Positions 47,722-56,513 of a stretch of DNA of 64,000 nucleotides are shown in pieces. The position numbers and the translations under genes are program-made. The DNA lies in contig NZ_FNRT01000002.1 in the NCBI RefSeq assembly GCF_900105585.1, positions 4,278,001-4,342,000 on the forward strand, written 5' to 3'. This stretch comes from Nocardioides exalbidus. GTDB lineage: Bacteria > Actinomycetota > Actinomycetes > Propionibacteriales > Nocardioidaceae. The number at the start of each line of letters is the position of its first letter. Within the stretch, counting starts at the first letter, position 1. Below the pieces are notes generated by a model, which searched no databases, had not been told where the DNA came from, and saw only the letters and a list, made by a program, of their open reading frames with translations.

Positions 47722-48481
47722 ACGAGGCGATGCCGATCACCGGCGTCGCCAGCACCATCGCCACCGGGATCGTCCACGCCCGGCCCGTGAGGGCGCCCCA
47801 GACCACGACCGCGAGCGCGACCGGGAGCCGGTAGACCAGGGGCGGGAAGACGGACCCGCGCAACGCCTCCGAGCCGGCGCCGCTGCTGTCGCGCAGGAAC
47901 GAGGCCCAGGCCGCCCACTCCCCCGGCGCGACGGCGTACGACGCCAGCGCGACGAGGCCGGTCGCGGCGAGGCTGACGCCCAGCGCGCGCCACTCCCGAC
48001 GGACCAGGAACCACACGGGCCCCAGGCACGGGGTGATCTTCGTGAGCGCCGCGACGGTCCACGCCGCAGGATGCCGGAGCCCCAGCACGGCGGCGAGGGC
48101 GAGCAGCCAGTAGACGTTGCCCGCGACGACCTCGAGCAGCGTCATCAGCCAGCAGGCCAGCGCGACGTCGGGACGCAGCGGACGCAGCAGCCACGCGAAG
48201 GTGACGGCGGCGCACACCGAGACCCCGGCCGCGAAGGCGGTGAACGGGAGCCGGGCGGGGACCCACGCCAGCTGGGCGAACGCCGGGCTGTAGAGGAAGG
48301 CGTCCCGGTCGCCCGGCTCGAGGCCGTAGAGGTCGTCGCGGCGCCAGGCGAGCCAGTAGGCCCGGGCGTCGTAGCCGATGCCGAAGTGCGTGAGCTCGAA
48401 GACCGTCGCCGCCACGCTCAGCAGGGCGAGGCTCCACATCACCGCCAGCAGCAGCCACTGGCGCATCCGGACGTCCCCCAC
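47633..48481 (-). CDS. GT87/DUF2029-like membrane protein, paralogue C
   Basis: A 282-residue membrane protein with about seven helices: 'HFGIGYDARAYWLAWRRDDLYG', 'DAFLYSPAFAQLAWVP' and 'RHPAAWTVAALTKITPCLGPVWFLVRREWRAL' match paralogues A and B. TACGAT six bases before GTG 48481 fixes the start; ATG 48466 is a possible alternative. Three related genes within 3 kb point to local duplication. The overlapping 3' ends of B and C encode unrelated, non-conserved tails. Confidence 0.8.
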   Translation of the reverse strand: MGDVRMRQWLLLAVMWSLALLSVAATVFELTHFGIGYDARAYWLAWRRDDLYGLEPGDRDAFLYSPAFAQLAWVPARLPFTAFAAGVSVCAAVTFAWLLRPLRPDVALACWLMTLLEVVAGNVYWLLALAAVLGLRHPAAWTVAALTKITPCLGPVWFLVRREWRALGVSLAATGLVALASYAVAPGEWAAWASFLRDSSGAGSEALRGSVFPPLVYRLPVALAVVVWGALTGRAWTIPVAMVLATPVIGIASFTMLCAIPRLRRVPSESPSRPRPTADALP

Positions 48482-48493
48482 GCGACGATCGTA
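48482..48493 (-). promoter_or_regulatory. leaderless promoter of paralogue C
   Basis: TACGAT at 48493-48488, six bases before GTG 48481. Confidence 0.6.
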
Positions 48494-48539
48494 GGTGCCA
48501 GAGGACCGCCTGCAGGCCCGAACGACGAGGTCGCCGGCC

Positions 48540-49472
48540 CTATCCCTCCTGGCGGGCCTCACGCCGCTCGACGAGGTCGAGCCGCCTGTCCTCGCGCGCC
48601 GCCTCCTTCATCGACGAGCGCACCCACTGGGTGAAGAGCACCCCGAAGAAGAGCACGCCGATCAGGTCGCCGCTGGCCCACAGGATGCCGCCGGCGAGGT
48701 GCTGGTCCTCCAGCACCGGAGGCAGCCACGCACCCATCGGGCCCTCGCGCAGCGCGAGGTAGTGCTCGCCGCCGATCAGCGTGGTCTGCCCCATGATCGT
48801 CACCCCGAGGAAGGCGTGGAAGGGCAGCGTCATCAGGGTGAGGAGCACGCGGAACGGGTGGGACACGCGGCCCGGGACGGGGTCGACGCCCATCAGCGGC
48901 CAGAAGAAGAGCGTGCCGACCAGCACGAGGTGCACGTGCATCATCTGGTGCACGAACGACGACGCCAGGCTGGCGTCGTACCAGGAGCTGAAGTAGAGCG
49001 CCCACGGCGAGGCGACGTAGAGCGCGAAGGTGAGGGGCGGGAAGGCCAGCACCTTGGCCACGCGGGAGTGCAGCACCGCGAGCAGCCAGCGGCGCGGCGT
49101 CGCGGGGAGCGTGCGCAGCGCCAGCGTCACCGGCGCCCCCAGCGCGAGGGCCAGCGGCACGATCATCGACAAGATCATGTGCTGGACCATGTGGACGCTC
49201 AGCAGCGTCGTGTCGTAGCGGCCGATCCCCGAGCTGGTCGCGAGGAAGAACGACCCCATCCCGAGCCCGACGAAGGCGAGGGTGCGCCCCACCGGCCAGC
49301 GGTCCCCGCGGCGGCGCAGCACCACCACGCCGAGGACGTACAACCCCACTGCCCACACCGTGACGACGAACGGGATCGGGTCGATCCCCCAGTCGGTGAA
49401 CACCCGTCCGAGCGTGAATCGCGGAAGGGTCTCGAGGCCGACCTGAGAGGAGCCGGAGAGGGGGATGAGCAC
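48540..49472 (-). CDS. cytochrome c oxidase assembly factor CtaG (caa3-type)
   Basis: A 310-residue membrane protein with about seven helices, of the Bacillus-type CtaG family that helps insert copper or assemble heme-copper oxidase. Conserved His residues stand in 'LLSVHMVQHMILSMIVP', 'SSFVHQMMHVHLVLVG' and 'RVSHPFRVLLTLMTLPFHAFLG', suitable for metal binding, and 'LEDQHLAGGILWASGDLIGVL' follows. It is divergent from ctaE with a 66-base gap, so oxidase subunit and assembly factor may be co-regulated. GTG 49472 has TAAAGT seven bases ahead. Confidence 0.92.
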   Translation of the reverse strand: MLIPLSGSSQVGLETLPRFTLGRVFTDWGIDPIPFVVTVWAVGLYVLGVVVLRRRGDRWPVGRTLAFVGLGMGSFFLATSSGIGRYDTTLLSVHMVQHMILSMIVPLALALGAPVTLALRTLPATPRRWLLAVLHSRVAKVLAFPPLTFALYVASPWALYFSSWYDASLASSFVHQMMHVHLVLVGTLFFWPLMGVDPVPGRVSHPFRVLLTLMTLPFHAFLGVTIMGQTTLIGGEHYLALREGPMGAWLPPVLEDQHLAGGILWASGDLIGVLFFGVLFTQWVRSSMKEAAREDRRLDLVERREARQEG

Positions 49473-49485
49473 CCTGTGAACTTTA
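49473..49485 (-). promoter_or_regulatory. leaderless promoter of the ctaG-like gene
   Basis: TAAAGT at 49485-49480, seven bases before GTG 49472. Confidence 0.55.
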
Positions 49486-49538
49486 TGACGGTGCTACACA
49501 GGGGGTCGGGGTGCCCTCCACCTCCGGGAAGGGCAATA

Positions 49539-50189
49539 ATGGCGTCCGTGGCGACAGCGACTACTGCGATTCCGGCATCCCGGCTGCACGGGCACCACGA
49601 CCGACCGAGCATGGTCAGCGTGGGAACCATCATCTGGCTCTCGAGCGAGCTGATGTTCTTCGCCGCGCTGTTCGCGGCCTACTTCACGATCCGCGCGGTG
49701 AGCCCGGAGCTGTGGGCGCAGGAGACCGCGCACCTCAACGTCCCGTTCTCGACGGCCAACACCGCGATCCTGGTCGCGTCGTCGTTCGCCTGCCAGTGGG
49801 GCGTCTTCGCCGCCGAGCGCGGCCAGGTCGGTCGCACCGGGGGCCTGCTCAACTTCACCAAGTGGGGCCTGCGGGAATGGTTCATCCTGACCTACCTGAT
49901 GGGTGCGATCTTCATCGGTGGCCAGGCCCTGGAGTACGCCGAGCTGATCCACCACGGCGTCACCATCCCGAGCTCGGCCTACGGCTCGATGTTCTACCTG
50001 ACCACCGGCTTCCACGGCATCCACGTGACCGGCGGACTCATCGCCTTCCTGTTCGTCCTGGGCCGCACCTACCTGGCCCGTCGCTTCACCCACGAGCAGG
50101 CCGTCACCGCCATCGTCGTGTCCTACTACTGGCACTTCGTCGACGTGGTGTGGATCGGCCTGTTCTTCACGATCTACGTCATCCAGTAA
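49539..50189 (+). CDS. ctaE: cytochrome aa3 oxidase subunit III
   Basis: A 216-residue subunit III of the aa3 oxidase with five helices, as in other actinobacteria (two fewer than in mitochondria). 'IIWLSSELMFFAALFAAYF' is the first helix with its conserved Glu, and 'YLTTGFHGIHVTGGLIAFL' and 'YYWHFVDVVWIGLFFTIYV' carry the family His residues. It begins the ctaE-qcrCAB operon. ATG 49539 has GGGAAGGG ahead. Subunit III stabilises proton uptake by subunit I. Confidence 0.96.
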   Translation: MASVATATTAIPASRLHGHHDRPSMVSVGTIIWLSSELMFFAALFAAYFTIRAVSPELWAQETAHLNVPFSTANTAILVASSFACQWGVFAAERGQVGRTGGLLNFTKWGLREWFILTYLMGAIFIGGQALEYAELIHHGVTIPSSAYGSMFYLTTGFHGIHVTGGLIAFLFVLGRTYLARRFTHEQAVTAIVVSYYWHFVDVVWIGLFFTIYVIQ

Positions 50190-50219
50190 GCACCGATCCC
50201 CCACCGGCAAGGACTCATC

Positions 50220-51092
50220 GTGCGTTTGCTCAACCGAACCGCTGGTCGCCTCTCCCGGCACCGTCGGGGACCGCTTGCGGGACTCGTCGTGCTGCTGCTG
50301 GGACTGCTGATCTCCGGCTCCCTCTACACCGCCTTCGCGCCGGCCCAGGCCCAGAACCAGGCCAGTGCCACCGACCAGATCGCCGAGGGCAAGCAGCTCT
50401 TCCTCGCCAGCTGCGCCTTCTGCCACGGCCAGAACGGTGAGGGCATCCCGACCGTCCGCGACGGCTACCAGATCGGTCCCTCGCTCGTCGGCGTCGGCGC
50501 CGCAGCGGTCGACTTCCAGGTCGGCACCGGCCGCATGCCGATGGCGAGCCCCGGCGCCCAGGCGCCCCGCAAGCCCGCCTCCTTCAACGACGACGAGGTC
50601 GCCGCGCTGGCGGCCTACGTCGCCTCCCTCGGCCCCGGCCCGGCCATCCCGAACGAGTCCGACTACTCGATCGAGGGCCTGTCCGAGACCGAGCGCGAGG
50701 AGGCCATCACCCGCGGTGGCCAGATCTTCCTGACCAACTGCACGGCGTGCCACAACTTCAACGGCGCCGGTGGCGCCATGCCGCGTGGCGGCTACGCCCC
50801 GACCCTTCACGGCGTCGAGGGCAAGTACATCTTCGAGGCGCTGCTGACCGGCCCGCAGAACATGCCGAACTTCAGCAACGGCAACCTCGCCCCCGACGAG
50901 AAGCGCGACGTGATCGCGTACCTCGACAGCATCCAGGACACCCCCGAGTACGCCGGCTTCACGCTGGGTGGCCTCGGCCCGGTCTCCGAGGGCATGTTCG
51001 CGTGGCTCCTGGGCATCGGCGGCCTCGTCGGCGCCGCGGTCTGGATCGCCTCGCACACGACCCGCACCAAGAAGAGCAAGGTGGACGCGTGA
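50220..51092 (+). CDS. qcrC: cytochrome bc1 complex di-haem cytochrome c subunit
   Basis: A 290-residue actinobacterial QcrC with two covalently bound haems: 'LASCAFCHGQNGEG' (near residue 65) and 'LTNCTACHNFNGAGG' (near 175), each a CXXCH. An N-terminal helix (to ~44) and a C-terminal helix ('MFAWLLGIGGLVGAAVWIASH') hold it on the membrane. The two c haems pass electrons straight to the aa3 oxidase in a bc1-aa3 supercomplex with no separate cytochrome c. AAGGA precedes GTG 50220. The stop overlaps qcrA. Confidence 0.97.
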   Translation: MRLLNRTAGRLSRHRRGPLAGLVVLLLGLLISGSLYTAFAPAQAQNQASATDQIAEGKQLFLASCAFCHGQNGEGIPTVRDGYQIGPSLVGVGAAAVDFQVGTGRMPMASPGAQAPRKPASFNDDEVAALAAYVASLGPGPAIPNESDYSIEGLSETEREEAITRGGQIFLTNCTACHNFNGAGGAMPRGGYAPTLHGVEGKYIFEALLTGPQNMPNFSNGNLAPDEKRDVIAYLDSIQDTPEYAGFTLGGLGPVSEGMFAWLLGIGGLVGAAVWIASHTTRTKKSKVDA

Positions 51093-52162
51093 GCAACGAC
51101 AACAACTCGCTCGAGCCGCACGGCGAGCGCCTCCCGGCGTCGGCCACCGAGCCGATCGCGGACCCGGGCCTGCCCGAGCACCACTGGCGCCCCACCGACG
51201 TCGACCCGAGGGCCGAGCGGCGCGCCGAGCGCCAGATCGCCGGCATGTTCATCGCCGCGATGGCGTTCGCCGTGCTCTTCGTCGTGGCCTACTTCTCGCT
51301 GTCCGTCGGCGACAACTGGGACACCTTCCTCGGCATGGGCGCCTCGACGATGGCGCTCGGCGTGACCCTGGGCCTGTCGCTGCTGCTCATCGGCATCGGC
51401 ATCATCCACCTCGCGCGCAAGCTCATGGCCGACGCGGAGATGGTGGAGATGCGCCACCCGGCCGCCTCTCCCGCCGAGGACCGCGAGGCCACCGTCGCCG
51501 CGCTCAACGCGGGCCTCGACGAGGCCGGCATCGGTCGTCGCCCGCTGGTGCGCAACACCATGCTCGGCGCGGTCGGCGTGCTCGGCCTGCCGGCCGTCGT
51601 GCTGCTCCGCGACCTCGCCCCCGGCGACGAGCTCGACATCGACAAGCTCGCCCACACCATCTGGGAGCCCGGCATGCGCCTCGTGCGCGACGTCGTGGGC
51701 ACCCCGATCCTCGCCAGCGAGATCGAGATGGGCGACCTGATCAACGCCGCCCCCGAGGCCATGTTCCCCACCGAGGAGAACGGCTACGAGGAGCTGCACG
51801 GCGCCCAGGAGCAGGTCGACAAGGCGAAGGGCGCGATCATCATCGTCCGGATGGACCCCGACGACATCATCCCCGCCAAGGGCCGGGAGAAGTGGACCGT
51901 CGACGGGATCATCTGCTACTCCAAGATCTGCACCCACGTGGGTTGCCCGATCTCCCTCTACGAGCGCACCACGCACCACGTGCTCTGCCCGTGCCACCAG
52001 TCGACCTTCGACCTCGCCGACCACGCCAAGGTCGTCTTCGGTCCGGCTGCCCGCCCCCTTCCGCAGCTGCCCCTGGCGGTGGACGATGAGGGTTACCTGG
52101 TCGCACAGAGCGACTTCACCGAGCCCATCGGGGCTAGCTACTGGGAGCGTGAGAAGCAGTGA
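51089..52162 (+). CDS. qcrA: cytochrome bc1 complex Rieske iron-sulfur subunit
   Basis: A 357-residue actinobacterial Rieske protein with three helices rather than one: near 50-72, 82-105 and ~150-170. The 2Fe-2S motifs are 'KICTHVGCPISL' (near 275) and 'LCPCHQSTFDLADH' (near 294), with the disulfide cysteines in place. A long insertion lies between the last helix and the cluster domain, usual in this phylum. GTG 51089 overlaps the qcrC stop and the end overlaps qcrB, so the three genes are translationally coupled. Confidence 0.97.
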   Translation: MSNDNNSLEPHGERLPASATEPIADPGLPEHHWRPTDVDPRAERRAERQIAGMFIAAMAFAVLFVVAYFSLSVGDNWDTFLGMGASTMALGVTLGLSLLLIGIGIIHLARKLMADAEMVEMRHPAASPAEDREATVAALNAGLDEAGIGRRPLVRNTMLGAVGVLGLPAVVLLRDLAPGDELDIDKLAHTIWEPGMRLVRDVVGTPILASEIEMGDLINAAPEAMFPTEENGYEELHGAQEQVDKAKGAIIIVRMDPDDIIPAKGREKWTVDGIICYSKICTHVGCPISLYERTTHHVLCPCHQSTFDLADHAKVVFGPAARPLPQLPLAVDDEGYLVAQSDFTEPIGASYWEREKQ

Positions 52163-53913
52163 GCGTCGACACCAGCAAGGTCGCGACGAGCAACCGCACG
52201 AACGCCGCGACCGCATCGAAGCCCGGACCGGCCGGCTCGCTGGCCACCTGGGCCGACGACCGCCTCGGCCTGGCCACGGCCATGAAGAAGAACCTGCGCA
52301 AGGTCTTCCCCGACCACTGGTCGTTCATGCTCGGCGAGATCGCGCTCTGGAGCTTCGTCGTGCTGCTCCTCACGGGCGTGTTCCTCACCCTGTGGTTCAA
52401 CCCGTCGATGGGTCACATCACCTACGAGGGCACCTACGACCAGCTGCGCGGCGTCGGGATGTCGGAGTCGATGGCCTCGACCCTGCACATCTCCTTCGAC
52501 GTGCGCGGCGGCCTGCTCATGCGTCAGATGCACCACTGGGCCGCGATGATCTTCATCGCCTCGATGATGGTGCACCTGCTGCGCGTCGCCTTCACGGGTG
52601 CCTACCGCAAGCCGCGTGAGATCAACTGGGTCATCGGCTGCATCCTGCTGCTCCTCGGCACGCTCGAGGGCTTCACCGGCTACTCGCTCCCCGACGACCT
52701 GCTCTCGGGCACCGGCGTCCGCGCCGCCGACGGGTTCCTGAAGGCCACGCCCGTGGTCGGCACCTACATGTCGTTCCTGCTGTTCGGCGGCGAGTTCCCC
52801 GGCGAGTCGATCATCCCGCGCCTCTACATCATCCACGTGCTGCTGATCCCGGGCATCCTGCTCGCGCTGATCGCCGCCCACATGCTGCTGCTCGTCTACC
52901 ACAAGCACACGCAGTGGCCCGGCCCCGGCCGCACCGAGCAGAACGTCGTCGGCTTCCCGATGCTGCCCGTGTACGCCGCGAAGGCCGGCGGCTTCTTCTT
53001 CATGGTCTTCGGTGTGATCGCCCTCATGGGCGGCCTGATGTCGATCAACCCGGTGTGGAAGTTCGGCCCCTACGACCCGACCAAGGTGACGGCGGGCTCC
53101 CAGCCCGACTGGTACATGGGCTGGCCGGACGGCCTGCTGCGCATCATGCCCAGCCACATGGAGACCGTGATCTTCGGATACACCATCTCCTGGAACGTGC
53201 TCATCCCGATCCTGATCGTCCCGCCGATGATGCTGACGATCCTGATCCTGCTGCCGTTCCTCGAGGGCTGGATCACGAAGGACAAGCGTGACCACCACCT
53301 GCTCCAGCGGCCGCGCAACGCGCCGACGCGCACGGCGGTGATGGTCGCCCTGATGACCTTCTACGGCCTCGCCTGGGCCGCGGGCGGCAACGACATCATC
53401 GCGATCAAGCTGCACGCCAGCATCAACCAGATCACCTACTTCATGCGCGGAGCCCTCTTCATCGGCCCGCTGGTGGCGTTCTGGATCACGCGACGCTGGT
53501 GCATCTCCCTGCAGCGCCACGACAACGAGAAGCTGCTCCACGGCTACGAGACGGGCATCATCACCCGGTCGCCCGAGGGCCAGTACTCCGAGCGTCACCT
53601 CCCGATCAGCGAGACGGCCGCCTACACGCTCACCGCGCGTGACCGGGACCAGATCGTCGAGGCCGGCGCCGCGACCGACGCGGCCGGCGTGGCCTCGCCG
53701 AACTCGCGGTCCGAGCGGGTCCGGGGCGCCCTGTCGTCGTGGATGTTCAAGCACAACGTGCAGAAGCCCACCGCGGCCGAGCTCGAGGAGGCGCACCACC
53801 ACGCCGAGCACGAGGCCGAGCTCCAGGCGGGCCTCGACCACCCGGTCGACGGTCACCAGTTCGACGACCACCGGTTGCGCGACGCGGACGACGTGCCGCT
53901 GCGCGACCACTGA
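52159..53913 (+). CDS. qcrB: cytochrome bc1 complex cytochrome b subunit
   Basis: A 584-residue cytochrome b with eight or nine helices. Haem ligands: 'RQMHHWAAMIF' and 'MMVHLLRVAFTGAYRKPREINW', then 'IHVLLIPGILLALIAAHMLLLVYHK'. The quinol-site loop 'GSQPDWYMGWPDGLLRI' replaces the mitochondrial PEWY with PDWY. The ~120-residue hydrophilic C-terminus with His/Glu/Asp is typical for actinobacteria. It oxidises menaquinol and feeds the Rieske and di-haem subunits. A strong hairpin follows the stop. Confidence 0.97.
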   Translation: MSVDTSKVATSNRTNAATASKPGPAGSLATWADDRLGLATAMKKNLRKVFPDHWSFMLGEIALWSFVVLLLTGVFLTLWFNPSMGHITYEGTYDQLRGVGMSESMASTLHISFDVRGGLLMRQMHHWAAMIFIASMMVHLLRVAFTGAYRKPREINWVIGCILLLLGTLEGFTGYSLPDDLLSGTGVRAADGFLKATPVVGTYMSFLLFGGEFPGESIIPRLYIIHVLLIPGILLALIAAHMLLLVYHKHTQWPGPGRTEQNVVGFPMLPVYAAKAGGFFFMVFGVIALMGGLMSINPVWKFGPYDPTKVTAGSQPDWYMGWPDGLLRIMPSHMETVIFGYTISWNVLIPILIVPPMMLTILILLPFLEGWITKDKRDHHLLQRPRNAPTRTAVMVALMTFYGLAWAAGGNDIIAIKLHASINQITYFMRGALFIGPLVAFWITRRWCISLQRHDNEKLLHGYETGIITRSPEGQYSERHLPISETAAYTLTARDRDQIVEAGAATDAAGVASPNSRSERVRGALSSWMFKHNVQKPTAAELEEAHHHAEHEAELQAGLDHPVDGHQFDDHRLRDADDVPLRDH

Positions 53914-53934
53914 TCCACACGCACCACGCACGAG

Positions 53935-53961
53935 GGCCCGCCGGGATGATCCCGGCGGGCC
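53935..53961 (+). terminator. terminator hairpin after ctaE-qcrCAB
   Basis: GGCCCGCCGGGA-TGA-TCCCGGCGGGCC, a perfect 12-bp stem 22 bases after the qcrB stop, followed by a mixed 'cgtcgtcgttcg' rather than a T run. Confidence 0.8.
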
Positions 53962-54020
53962 GTCGTCGTTCGTTCCCGAAGACTTGTCTGGATTCCAGCA
54001 TGCCCGGTGCGGCGTCGCAT

Positions 54021-54033
54021 TAGCCTGAGACCC
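54021..54033 (+). promoter_or_regulatory. leaderless promoter of the acyltransferase gene
   Basis: TAGCCT at 54021-54026, seven bases before ATG 54034. Confidence 0.6.
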
Positions 54034-55161
54034 ATGGCACGGGGTCAAGGTGGCGCACAGTGTCCTCCCTGGACCAATCGGCTCAGCATGAGGGGCGTGA
54101 ATCTGGGCGATCGCCTAGACGACGGCGCGAACAACTTTGACGTCATCCGTCTGTTCATGGCGTGGGCCGTGCTGGTGTCGCACTCGTTCACCATCGTCGG
54201 AGTGGCGGAACCGTTCCATCAACTGGGGACGACCTTGGGCAGCGCGGCGGTCCTGATCTTCTTCGCGATCAGTGGCCTCCTCATCCGACGCAGTTGGGAG
54301 CTGGATCCCCGGCCCGTCGCCTTCTTGAGGAAGCGTTCTCTAAGGATCCTGCCTGCCCTCGTGGTGGTGTCCGTGACATGTGCGCTGGTGCTCGGGCCGC
54401 TCGTCACGGACCTACCGTTCAGGCAGTATTTCTCGTCGATGCAAACCTGGAGCTACCCGTGCTGGACCGTGCTCATGACGCCTTTCGGAGCCGTGTTGCC
54501 TGGCGTGTTCGTCGACCTCCCCCGCGCCTACAACGTCAACGGTCCACTCTGGACACTGAGATATGAAGTGATCGCTTACGGCCTCCTACTGGTCATGGGA
54601 ATGACACAGGCACTCTCGAGCCGACGCATCGTCACCGCTGTGGCCGCAACGGCCATCGTGTGGGCGTGCCTCGTCGCGCCCGAAGCACCGCTCTTCGGGG
54701 GCTGGAACGCCGTGGCAGCGTTTGCAGTCGGTGCGTGCGCCTGGTCATGGCGTGACCGTATCGGCCTCTCTCACCCAGGTGCCGCCCTCGCTGTCCTTGC
54801 GTGTCTGGCCAGCGGGTTGACCGGCCTGCTCACCGTGCACGTCGCCGTGTGGACGGTCGCTGCGGTCTATTTGGCATTCTGGGCCGCCTTTGCATTGCCA
54901 TTGTTCGGCCAGCGGCTGGTCAGCTGGGGTGACGCATCATACGGGCTGTACATCTACGCCTGGCCAGTCCAGCAGTCGATCGTGCAGTTCCTGGGCACCG
55001 ACACGTCGCCATTGCTCGTCACCGCTCTTGCCACGCCCGCCGCATGGATGCTGGCCCTCGCATCGTGGCTACTCGTCGAACGCCCTGCGCTCCGTGGGAA
55101 GCCGGCACCCGGCCCTCGCTCGGCACCGCGCCCGCTGGCCGGACACATCGGCCGGGAATGA
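54034..55161 (+). CDS. acyltransferase family 3 membrane protein of unusual composition
   Basis: A 375-residue AT3 (OafA/NodX-like) membrane acyltransferase with about ten helices. It has the family start 'NFDVIRLFMAWAVLVSHSF' with the catalytic His, 'LIFFAISGLLIRRSWE' with the Arg pair, 'FLRKRSLRILPALVVV', and 'NGPLWTLRYEVIAYGLLLV'. Such enzymes acylate surface sugars or peptidoglycan. The gene is AT-richer and uses rarer codons (TTG, TCA, CAT, AGT) than its neighbours, and it stands between the two arms of the respiratory cluster, so recent acquisition is likely. No transposase or direct repeat is seen. Confidence 0.9.
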   Translation: MARGQGGAQCPPWTNRLSMRGVNLGDRLDDGANNFDVIRLFMAWAVLVSHSFTIVGVAEPFHQLGTTLGSAAVLIFFAISGLLIRRSWELDPRPVAFLRKRSLRILPALVVVSVTCALVLGPLVTDLPFRQYFSSMQTWSYPCWTVLMTPFGAVLPGVFVDLPRAYNVNGPLWTLRYEVIAYGLLLVMGMTQALSSRRIVTAVAATAIVWACLVAPEAPLFGGWNAVAAFAVGACAWSWRDRIGLSHPGAALAVLACLASGLTGLLTVHVAVWTVAAVYLAFWAAFALPLFGQRLVSWGDASYGLYIYAWPVQQSIVQFLGTDTSPLLVTALATPAAWMLALASWLLVERPALRGKPAPGPRSAPRPLAGHIGRE

Positions 55162-55171
55162 GCGCCAGGGG

Positions 55172-56407
55172 TCAGGAGAGGGCCGAGCCCTTCCTCCAGT
55201 CCTTCGGCGAGAGGTTCCAGTCGCCGTAGCCGTTGGTGAGGGTCATCTGCCGATCGGTGCCGGTGTACTCCACGACGTCGCCGCGACGGCTCATGGCGTA
55301 GAGCCAGCCGGCGTCGGCGGTGGACATGCCGGTGCACCCGTGGGAGACGTTGGCGTAGCCCTGCGAGGAGACCGACCACGGCGCGGCGTGGAGGAACTCC
55401 CCGGAGTAGGTCACCCGCATGGCCCACTGCACGTCGTCGATGTCGTAGGCCTCGGGATTGTCGCGGGCGATGCCGACGGTCTCGGAGTTCATCCGCTTCT
55501 CGGCGAACTTCTCGATGATCACCTTGGTCCCCGAGCGCGTGGTGAAGCCCGGCTTGCCGGTGGTGATCGGGATGGTCCGCAGGAGCTTCCCGTTGGACAG
55601 GACCTGCATCTGGTGGGTCTGGGCGTTGACCTTGTAGACGTGGGCGTCGCCGACGTGGAAGTCGATCGTGCGCGACTCCTGGCCGAACACGCCGTTGCCC
55701 GCGGGCAGGCTGTTCACGTCGATGTCGACGGCGACGTCGGTGCCGGCCTTCCAGTAGCTGGCCGGCCGGTAGTGCGCCTCGCGGTCGTTGAGCCAGTACC
55801 ACGAGCCCTTCTGCGCCGGCGTGCTGGTGACGTGCATGTGCTGCTCGAACAGCGCCCGGTCGGTGACCGGCACGTCGAAGGTCACGATGACCGGCATGCC
55901 GACGCCGACCGTCTCACCGTCGAGCGGCGCGATCGAGGGGAAGGTCTGCTGGGCGAGCGTCAGGTCGACGGTGTGGAACGTGCGCGTGCGCTCGACGGCG
56001 CGGCCGTCGGACCGGGTCGCGGACGCGGTGATCGTGTAGTCGGTGCCGGGCTCGAGGAGCGAGCTCGCGGTCCACTCCGACCCGCTCACCTCCCCGGCGA
56101 CGTCACCCGACGCGGAGGTCATCTCGACGCCGTCCAGGGTGCCGCCGGCCGCCGTCACGGTGACCGGCGCGTCGATCGGGACCGCGGTCGGGTCGGCGAA
56201 GCTGGTGGTGAGGCGTACGGGCTCCGGCTTGGGCGCGTCGGAGGCGGCCTCGGCTCCCGGACGGCTCCCGGGGCCGTCCGGGCCGTCGGTGCTGCCGCCG
56301 CCGCTGGTGCACGCCGCCAGGCTCGCGGCGAGGGCGACGAGCGCCAGCGCGGACGCCGTACGACGGCGCGGTGCGGAGCGCGTGGGACGGAGCGCGCGAG
56401 TGCGCAT
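55172..56407 (-). CDS. lipoprotein L,D-transpeptidase (YkuD) with Ig-like domains
   Basis: A 411-residue cell-wall cross-linking enzyme. The lipoprotein signal ends 'LAASLAACTSGG' (lipobox LAAC, Cys near 37). Two bacterial Ig-like domains follow (~60-260), then the YkuD domain with 'VSHGCTGMSTADAGWLYAM' (Cys near 355) and an upstream His in 'GEFLHAAPWSV'. It forms 3-3 cross-links in peptidoglycan. Layout and length match mycobacterial LdtMt2-type proteins. A TACGCT box ~50 bases upstream could be its -10. It ends ten bases from the acyltransferase stop, convergent. Confidence 0.95.
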   Translation of the reverse strand: MRTRALRPTRSAPRRRTASALALVALAASLAACTSGGGSTDGPDGPGSRPGAEAASDAPKPEPVRLTTSFADPTAVPIDAPVTVTAAGGTLDGVEMTSASGDVAGEVSGSEWTASSLLEPGTDYTITASATRSDGRAVERTRTFHTVDLTLAQQTFPSIAPLDGETVGVGMPVIVTFDVPVTDRALFEQHMHVTSTPAQKGSWYWLNDREAHYRPASYWKAGTDVAVDIDVNSLPAGNGVFGQESRTIDFHVGDAHVYKVNAQTHQMQVLSNGKLLRTIPITTGKPGFTTRSGTKVIIEKFAEKRMNSETVGIARDNPEAYDIDDVQWAMRVTYSGEFLHAAPWSVSSQGYANVSHGCTGMSTADAGWLYAMSRRGDVVEYTGTDRQMTLTNGYGDWNLSPKDWRKGSALS

Positions 56408-56513
56408 GCGGCGAGACCCCCAGTGAGACGTGCAGCAGAACGGAAGAACCCGCCCAGCGTACGTCGCGGGCGGGTCCATCCGAAGTCGGCGCGTGCGCGC
56501 CGTCGTGGGTGTG

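Noticed and set aside
54034..55161. A genomic island boundary around the acyltransferase gene.
   Set aside because: Composition differs, but I found no direct repeats, tRNA gene or integrase at its edges; only the gene itself seems foreign.
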